Shown: in pieces, positions 35,701 through 39,887 of the stretch
Position numbering within the stretch: position 1 is the first letter of the stretch
How the letters are laid out: each line of letters opens with the position of its first letter
Source of the DNA: an uncultured Myxococcales bacterium
GTDB taxonomy: Bacteria > Myxococcota_A > UBA9042 > CAIXZC01
DNA length: 39,887 bases
Direction: 5' to 3'
Assembly: GCA_903923815.1 (NCBI GenBank)
Contig: CAIXZC010000007.1
Coordinates: 1 to 39,887 of the forward strand
Position numbers and translations under genes: made by a program
The notes under the pieces: generated by a model
Seen by the model: only the letters and a program-made list of their open reading frames with translations
Database searches by the model: none
What the model was told of the DNA's origin: nothing

Positions 35701-37190
35701 AGATCGCGGCCCTGTTCAAGACCGTCCACTACACCAAGATCCCCGAGGTCTTCGGCGGCGTGGACAAGGTCTATGCCCGTAAGGATCTGCCCTGGACCGA
35801 CGTCGTCGGCAACCTGTGCAGCAGCGACGCGGACTGCGTCACGGACGGCGGCTGCGAGGGCTGCACCGTGTGCCGCGCCCAGCTTGGCAAGTCCTACTGC
35901 GGCGCCCCCGACAAGGTCGAAGTGCCCTACCGCTTCTGCTCCGACGAGTACGCCGGCCGCACCCCCCTGTGCAACATGTGGGACGAGGGCGTGGATCCCT
36001 ACGAGATCACCCGCAACACCCTGGAAGATTACTGGTGGTACTGGCTGTTCTGGGGGCACTGGCAGCAGAACCTGCTGTTCCACTATGAGAACTACTCCTG
36101 GCGCGTGATGTTCGCCTTCACCCGCGTCAAGCAGCAGTTCCAGTGGTGGGCCGTGAACTACGTGCGCTACAACACCGCGGACTTCTGGCAGAAGCGCTTT
36201 GGCATGCCCTGGGAAGAGGACCTCAACGGCGGTCTGGTTGGCGCCGTGGCCTCTCTGGAGGGCTTCAACGCCCTGATGTCCGTGTTCGCCATTCCCGATG
36301 GTGTCTACCCCGACACCCGGTACTACGGCTTCAACGCGGACAACAACCGCTATGAGACCATGACCGACTACAACCGGGACGCCCTGTCCAAGTTCTTCGT
36401 GTTGGAAGAGAACGCCGGCCGCTTCGGCGCCCGTCCCCTCTACCCGTCCTACATCTTCTATGGTGAGATGATGCAGCCCGTCACCGCCGGCGCCATCTAC
36501 GACCGCCTCAACGCCCTCACGGTGCTGTGCGATCCCATGACCAACTTCCTCAACATCGACGAGTTCCCCGATCACCGCAGCTACCTGGTGAACTACTACA
36601 ACTTCTTCCCCGACAAGATGATCCGCCTGCTGGGCGGCCTGACCACCCACCGCGCCGAGAACTACGCCCCCTGCGTGGTCGAGGACAACGCCGGCAACCC
36701 CCTGCGGCTGTCCCTGCGCACCTGGCAGAACATGGATGACGAGAACTTCTGCGCCTCTGGCCACTACCTCGAGCCCGAGCCCGTGGACTACGACTTCCCC
36801 ACCACCTGGTACCGTATCCCCATGCTGGCCGCCTACTTCGGCATGAGCCTCATGGTGAACAACTACGACCACCGGTTCCTGGACACCACCCGGATCTTCC
36901 TCAAGGGTCACGAGGACGCCATTGACATCCCCGCGGATGCCGAGGTCGTCGAGTTCCCCGATCCCTTCAGCGGCAAGACCTACGTGGCCTACAAGACCGG
37001 CGACAAGGAGACCTTCGACACGGCCTTCTACTTGGTCACTCAGGCCCTGGATCTGTTCTCCCAGTACAAGAACGTGGAGGACCTCCAGCAGGCCTACCAG
37101 TTCGAAGGCTACCTGCAGCGCATGGTGGGCCTGCTTGAACTCATCCGCTCCATGCACGCCGCCTTCGACTACACCAACATCGTTCTCTAG
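32703..37190 (+). CDS. Giant zinc-metalloprotease (metzincin) lipoprotein, paralogue of the preceding gene
   Basis: A 1495-residue lipoprotein (LVASC, Cys24). It shares the plan of the preceding protein from the start (VGEIDRT...DLEGEWYF against VGDIDRT...DLRGVWYY). The zinc site HELGHTLGLRH is at 872-882 and the Met-turn SIMDYGA centres on Met934. It lacks the DUF4397-like insertion and has only about 60 residues between zinc site and Met-turn; its Cys-rich patch (CSSDADCVTDGGCEGCTVC) comes later, near 1039-1060. AGGAGG overlaps the preceding stop codon and the gap is 12 bases, so the pair is co-translated from one message. The two may act as a complex or cover different substrates. Confidence 0.87.
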   Translation: MRTFGKLVMRILPTVALLGLVASCAQDVGEIDRTQNNIVQKQDLEGEWYFRQTTVETPYSSAYSFEGDTSKMERGVFEMQENNLFFYRTYEFQYNTETIGMKGDTDTPYLGWLPGETAKYTPNPYQSRDRKFAVGLEAKDGEGNTLACGTQKTPHDFCQSELRDQYLYCGHASTAAAADRTKDNAVCVHPTRFVYRGAPLAIFPIQGHIDVIWEYNPSTGEKTNVLTENSSDRFWYERDYMRVNWAETQIKNFSMTLASVLDEVAITVYEGDAAPEGENYRMFRDDSDSPNYFDYVAKYIFTAPTMALEGWGDVPICLFYPWYVGGIYECTSEQIKIRSAFLKVDQNDTYRPWDYDDHLLGKFGYFRTERANFDDRYDVTYGGVSNYIDRYDLWKTHVYKADGSEDFAAMEPAPIVYYLSKDFPREYVPEAIAIGKAWSKPFEDTVNFLKPGAAGADKPMFVVCENNNTEAQVAADAGQPVAETNAALCRDMDYAKLAGDLRYSFIVAIERPMSAGLLGYGPPSPDPLTGKIISGNAHIYIAPMTRQANSAADLIEYVVGAKDYSSVAEGLDKAETFYADMIGVNANPPPKDVAAARQLIAGSIKPQTRAQLLANGMKPQDSDWVSMRMGLISSNPQLEASLILPWFRSLFRDPTVGTTETLTGERAEEMSLKNWANYKGFERQMDRIRFYAKNFMTREEFMDGAIMDVVKQWEGRYNEGICSAVENAIADGTELSFDMAEFDMVKDACTAAEEGAVRQREDYPILSNVKPYNAGVAMAGDTCLKVEQGDVNGYYWVNTCTVEKLGRQLSARILEAEQWSSYAYWPPAAWYYSVKEPKMAATQKFMKDQFEALRKEVIADIMSREFDSLTIHELGHTLGLRHNFEATTDAMNFPKEYWALKLPAEAGVPVDIFGAEKTYQREGGMRGLQYSSIMDYGAKFNSLWHGLGLYDHAAIKFGYGGIMEVFTEAPDLSTYQDYLAEPENTGTPWQVPAVRQDESKIAALFKTVHYTKIPEVFGGVDKVYARKDLPWTDVVGNLCSSDADCVTDGGCEGCTVCRAQLGKSYCGAPDKVEVPYRFCSDEYAGRTPLCNMWDEGVDPYEITRNTLEDYWWYWLFWGHWQQNLLFHYENYSWRVMFAFTRVKQQFQWWAVNYVRYNTADFWQKRFGMPWEEDLNGGLVGAVASLEGFNALMSVFAIPDGVYPDTRYYGFNADNNRYETMTDYNRDALSKFFVLEENAGRFGARPLYPSYIFYGEMMQPVTAGAIYDRLNALTVLCDPMTNFLNIDEFPDHRSYLVNYYNFFPDKMIRLLGGLTTHRAENYAPCVVEDNAGNPLRLSLRTWQNMDDENFCASGHYLEPEPVDYDFPTTWYRIPMLAAYFGMSLMVNNYDHRFLDTTRIFLKGHEDAIDIPADAEVVEFPDPFSGKTYVAYKTGDKETFDTAFYLVTQALDLFSQYKNVEDLQQAYQFEGYLQRMVGLLELIRSMHAAFDYTNIVL

Positions 37191-37204
37191 TCAGACCCCC
37201 TAGA

Positions 37205-37224
37205 CCCCGGCCTTCGGGCCGGGG
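37205..37224 (+). terminator. GC-rich UUCG hairpin between the metzincin genes and proS
   Basis: CCCCGGCC (37205-37212), loop TTCG, GGCCGGGG (37217-37224): a perfect 8-bp stem closed by an extra-stable UUCG loop, 14 bases after the metzincin stop. No T-run follows, so it may be a weak terminator, an mRNA 3'-end stabiliser, or part of the proS leader (its ribosome-binding site AGGAG is eight bases further). Confidence 0.55.
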
Positions 37225-37243
37225 GATCTCGCAGGAGTCAAAC

Positions 37244-38974
37244 ATGCGTTTTTCCCGTTATCACATCCCCACCTTGAAGGAAGCCCCCCGCGACGCCGAG
37301 TTGGCTTCCCATGTCTTCCTGGTCCGCGGCGGCTACATGCGCATGATGGCCGCGGGCATCTACGACTTCCTGCCCCTGGGCCAGCGGGTCCTGCGCAAGG
37401 TGTCGGAGATCATCCGTCAGGAGCTGGACCGTGCCGGCGCCCTGGAGGTCCTGCTGCCCGCTGTGCAGCCGTCGGATCTGTGGGTCGAGTCGGGCCGCTG
37501 GGAGAAGTACGGCCCCGAGCTGCTGCGCTTCCGGGACCGTCACGACCGGGAGTTCTGCCTGGGCCCCACCCATGAAGAAGTCATCACCGATCTGGTGCGT
37601 CGGGACGTGCGCTCCTACCGGGACCTGCCCCTCAACCTGTACCAGATCCAGTTCAAGTTCCGGGATGAGATCAAGCCCCGCGGTGGCCTCATGCGTGGGC
37701 GAGAGTTCATCATGAAGGACGGCTACTCCTTCGATAAGAACGCTGACAGCGCCAAAGAGACCTACTGGGCCATGTACCACGCCTACGAGCGCATCTTCCG
37801 GCGCTGCGGGCTGCAGTTCGCGGCAGTCGAGGCCGACACCGGCAACATCGGCGGCACCATGTCCCACGAGTTCCAGGTCATGGCCGACACGGGCGAGGAC
37901 TACGTCTTCCAGTGCAGCTCCTGTGGCTTCACCGTGAACCAGGAACTGGCGCCCCTGCCCGAGGTGCCCCTGGCCCCCGCGCCCGCCGGGCTGCCCGCTT
38001 TCTCCAAGGTCTCGACCCCCGGCGCCCACACGGTTGAGCAGGTGGCCGAGTTCTTCAAGATTGCCGGCTCTGACCTCATCAAGACCCTCATCTACAACGT
38101 GGACGGGCAGGCCGTGGCGGCCCTGGTGCGTGGAGATCAGGAGGTTTCGGAGGTGAAGCTGCGCCGGGCCCTGGGCGCCTCCACCGTGGAGCTGGCCGAC
38201 GAGGCCACCATCCTCAAGGTCACCGGTGCCCCCGTGGGCTTCGCTGGTCCCGTGGGCCTGACCATCCCCATCATTGCAGACTTTGGCTTGACGGGCAGCG
38301 GCGCCATGGTCGTTGGCGCCAACGCCGACCAGCACCACCTGCGGGACACGGTCCTTGGCCGGGACTACCAGCCCAGCCGCTTCGCCGACATCCGCGAGCC
38401 CGTGGACCAGGACCCCTGCCCCCGCTGTGGCAAGGGCCTGTACCGCCTGTTCCGGGGCATCGAGGTGGGCCACGTGTTCTTCCTGGGCACCAAGTACTCC
38501 GCCCCCATGAACTGCAACTTCCTGGACGAGGACGGCAAAGAGCAGCACTGCGTCATGGGCTGCTACGGCATCGGCGTGACCCGCATCATGGCCTCCGCCA
38601 TCGAGCAACGACACGACGCCAAGGGCATCTGCTGGCCCGAGGCCATCGCCCCCTTCCAGGTCACCATCCTGCCCATGCAGATGAACGAGCCCCGCGTGGT
38701 GGAGGCAGCCGAGAAGCTGACCGCCGACCTGGAGGCTCTGGGCCTGGAGGTCCTGCTGGATGACCGGGATCTGCGCCCCGGCGTGAAGTTCGCCGATGCG
38801 GATCTGGTGGGCATTCCCTGGCGCATCATCATTGGCACCAAGCGCCTGGACGCCGGCGAGGTGGAACTGGTCCGCCGCCAGGGCGCCGAGGCCTCCGTGG
38901 TGTCCCTGGCCGAGGTCGCCGCGCTGGTGAAGGCCAACGTGCAGGCAGCCCTGGACGCCGGCCGCAGCGCCTAG
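37244..38974 (+). CDS. proS: Prolyl-tRNA synthetase, bacterial type with editing domain
   Basis: A 576-residue class II synthetase charging tRNA-Pro. Motif 1 lies in GGYMRMMAAGIYDFLPLGQRVL, GPTHEE follows, and motif 2 is FRDEIKPRGGLMRGREF. An inserted YbaK-type editing domain (about 255-385) hydrolyses mischarged alanyl-tRNA; motif 3 is GCYGIGVTRI, followed by the anticodon-binding domain. ATG 37244 has AGGAG at 37233-37237. It is followed 16 bases later by an RNA methyltransferase gene, forming a small translation-related operon. Confidence 0.96.
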   Translation: MRFSRYHIPTLKEAPRDAELASHVFLVRGGYMRMMAAGIYDFLPLGQRVLRKVSEIIRQELDRAGALEVLLPAVQPSDLWVESGRWEKYGPELLRFRDRHDREFCLGPTHEEVITDLVRRDVRSYRDLPLNLYQIQFKFRDEIKPRGGLMRGREFIMKDGYSFDKNADSAKETYWAMYHAYERIFRRCGLQFAAVEADTGNIGGTMSHEFQVMADTGEDYVFQCSSCGFTVNQELAPLPEVPLAPAPAGLPAFSKVSTPGAHTVEQVAEFFKIAGSDLIKTLIYNVDGQAVAALVRGDQEVSEVKLRRALGASTVELADEATILKVTGAPVGFAGPVGLTIPIIADFGLTGSGAMVVGANADQHHLRDTVLGRDYQPSRFADIREPVDQDPCPRCGKGLYRLFRGIEVGHVFFLGTKYSAPMNCNFLDEDGKEQHCVMGCYGIGVTRIMASAIEQRHDAKGICWPEAIAPFQVTILPMQMNEPRVVEAAEKLTADLEALGLEVLLDDRDLRPGVKFADADLVGIPWRIIIGTKRLDAGEVELVRRQGAEASVVSLAEVAALVKANVQAALDAGRSA

Positions 38975-38990
38975 TTATAGGAGGTTCCCC

Positions 38991-39734
38991 TTGCGTCTCA
39001 GTGTGGATGGCCTTTCCCGGGTCCTGGAGTGTCTGGCTGCCGGCGCCGGTGGCCTGGGTGCCGTGGTCATCTGCGAGGGTGCCCTCTCCCGGGAGGAACT
39101 CCAGCGCCTGGAGGGCCAGGCCCAGCACGCCAAGGTGCCCACCCAGGTCCTGCCCCGGGACCGCTTCCTGGCCCACCCTGCCTGCCCCGCCGGCTGCCGC
39201 AGCACCTTTGCCCTGCTGGACTACGAAGAGACCGAAGGGCTGGACGACCTGCTGGAACTACCCGTCGCCAACCGCGGCATCCTGGCCCTGGACGGCATCA
39301 CCGATCCGGGCAACCTGGGTGCCATGATCCGCTCGGCCGTCTGGTTCGGCATCACCGATCTCATCCTGCCCAAGAACAACGCCGCGGCCCTGAACGAGGC
39401 CGTGCTGCTGCGCTCCGCCGGGGCCCTGGCCCACGCCCGCATCTACCGGGTCAACAACCTGGTTCGGGCCCTGGAACAGCTCAAAGAGGCTGGCTACTGG
39501 ATCCTGGGCACCTCCCTGGGCGCCAAGGAAGAGCTGGCCGGCGCGGACCTGTCCGGCCCCCTGGTCATGGTCATCGGCAGCGAGGGCAAGGGCATGCGCC
39601 GCCTCGTCGAGCAAAGCTGCGACCGGTTGGTCAAACTCGGCGCCCCCCAGTCCCCCATCGGGTCCCTGAACGCCTCCGCCTTCACCGCCGTGCTGCTGTA
39701 CCAAAGATGGCTGTCATGCGCCGGCAAGAAATAG
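38991..39734 (+). CDS. SpoU/TrmH-family RNA 2'-O-methyltransferase (RlmB-like)
   Basis: A 247-residue SPOUT methyltransferase. The three family motifs are present: LDGITDPGNLGAMIRSA (motif 1), VMVIGSEGKGMRRLV (motif 2) and IGSLNASAFTAVLLY (motif 3), forming the knotted S-adenosylmethionine site. A short N-terminal substrate-binding domain precedes them (LSVDGLSRVLECL, then a segment with AHPACPAGCRS). RlmB, which methylates 23S rRNA G2251, is the closest named relative, but other TrmH-family targets are possible. The start is TTG 38991 behind AGGAGG (38979-38984), six bases apart. It is likely co-transcribed with proS. Confidence 0.88.
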   Translation: MRLSVDGLSRVLECLAAGAGGLGAVVICEGALSREELQRLEGQAQHAKVPTQVLPRDRFLAHPACPAGCRSTFALLDYEETEGLDDLLELPVANRGILALDGITDPGNLGAMIRSAVWFGITDLILPKNNAAALNEAVLLRSAGALAHARIYRVNNLVRALEQLKEAGYWILGTSLGAKEELAGADLSGPLVMVIGSEGKGMRRLVEQSCDRLVKLGAPQSPIGSLNASAFTAVLLYQRWLSCAGKK

Positions 39735-39747
39735 AACTTACTCATTT

Positions 39748-39887
39748 GGCCGTCCAAGCCGCGCACGTAGCGCAGCAGTGGAGACGACGGCGCGAGGCCG
39801 TCCAAGCCGCGCACGTAGCGCAGCAGTGGAGACGACGGCGCGAGGCCGTCCAAGCCGCGCACGTAGCGCAGCGCAGTAAGCGGATCC
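39748..39887. repeat. 48-bp tandem repeat at the right edge
   Basis: Units begin GGCCGTCCAAGCCGCGCACG at 39748, 39796 and 39844, exactly 48 bases apart. The first two are complete; the third departs after GCGCAGC and ends with the window at GGATCC. Because 48 is a multiple of three, the minus strand reads as a repeating peptide (RGLDGLAPSSPLLRYV), but no start or ribosome-binding site supports a gene. It lies 14 bases after the methyltransferase stop. Probably a dispersed intergenic repeat whose remaining copies lie beyond the edge. Confidence 0.8.

Noticed and set aside
27132-37157. A 3341-codon open frame on the minus strand opposite the barrel-linked metzincin genes
   Set aside because: It is codon-aligned with the sense genes and stays open only because they almost never use TTA, CTA or TCA. 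The product is low-complexity Gly/Val/His/Leu-rich sequence with no motif, while the sense strand has lipoboxes, zinc sites and ribosome-binding sites.
39494-39862. Minus-strand frame with RGLDGLAPSSPLLRYV repeats
   Set aside because: It runs into the antisense of the methyltransferase gene and lacks a supported start; a gene entering from beyond the edge cannot be excluded but is not shown.
39748-39887. CRISPR array
   Set aside because: Units are contiguous tandem copies without unique spacers.

Overview
The window (about 39.9 kb, GC-rich) looks like chromosomal DNA from a deltaproteobacterial-type Gram-negative, most likely Myxococcota or a close relative such as Bradymonadales. This is inferred from an FHA-GGDEF protein, Cys-rich 'DADC'-type segments in huge lipoproteins, a MYXO-CTERM-like tail, a diderm division and type IV pilus gene set, and a site resembling the Myxococcus LexA box. 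No tRNA, rRNA, CRISPR array, IS element or phage gene was recognised. Both ends lie in repetitive DNA: a nested fold-back element on the left and a 48-bp tandem repeat on the right.

Layout, left to right. (1) 1-391: fold-back repeat and a promoter. (2) 392-3082 (+): ftsE, ftsX and an EnvC-like degenerate LytM protein, overlapping genes that couple septation to peptidoglycan hydrolysis. (3) 3210-13345 (+): pilM-N-O-P-Q, the type IV pilus alignment complex and secretin, then a Cys-rich lipoprotein. PilQ is 2038 residues because about 1290 residues of coiled coil lie between two AMIN domains. (4) 13326-16953 (-): a zinc-ribbon membrane protein, then a DNA-repair helicase/exonuclease pair (mrfA/mrfB type) behind a promoter that abuts a LexA-like palindrome. 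(5) 17221-18159 (+): FHA-GGDEF diguanylate cyclase. (6) 18165-21619 (-): a peptidyl-arginine/agmatine deiminase-like lipoprotein with a Cys-rich, MYXO-CTERM-like C-terminus, followed by ribBA. (7) 21825-23980 (+): a 57-residue basic protein, galU and prfB. (8) 24073-25797 (-): hflX. (9) 26067-37190 (+): an outer-membrane barrel protein followed by two paralogous giant metzincin lipoproteins (1847 and 1495 residues). (10) 37244-39734 (+): proS and a SpoU-family RNA methyltransferase. (11) 39748-39887: tandem repeat.

The most unusual items are the giant coiled-coil PilQ, the putatively SOS-controlled mrfAB locus, the barrel plus two metzincin lipoproteins that look like a surface proteolytic system, and the deiminase-like protein with possible anchors at both ends. 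Functional names rest on motifs and family knowledge read by eye; no database search was run.
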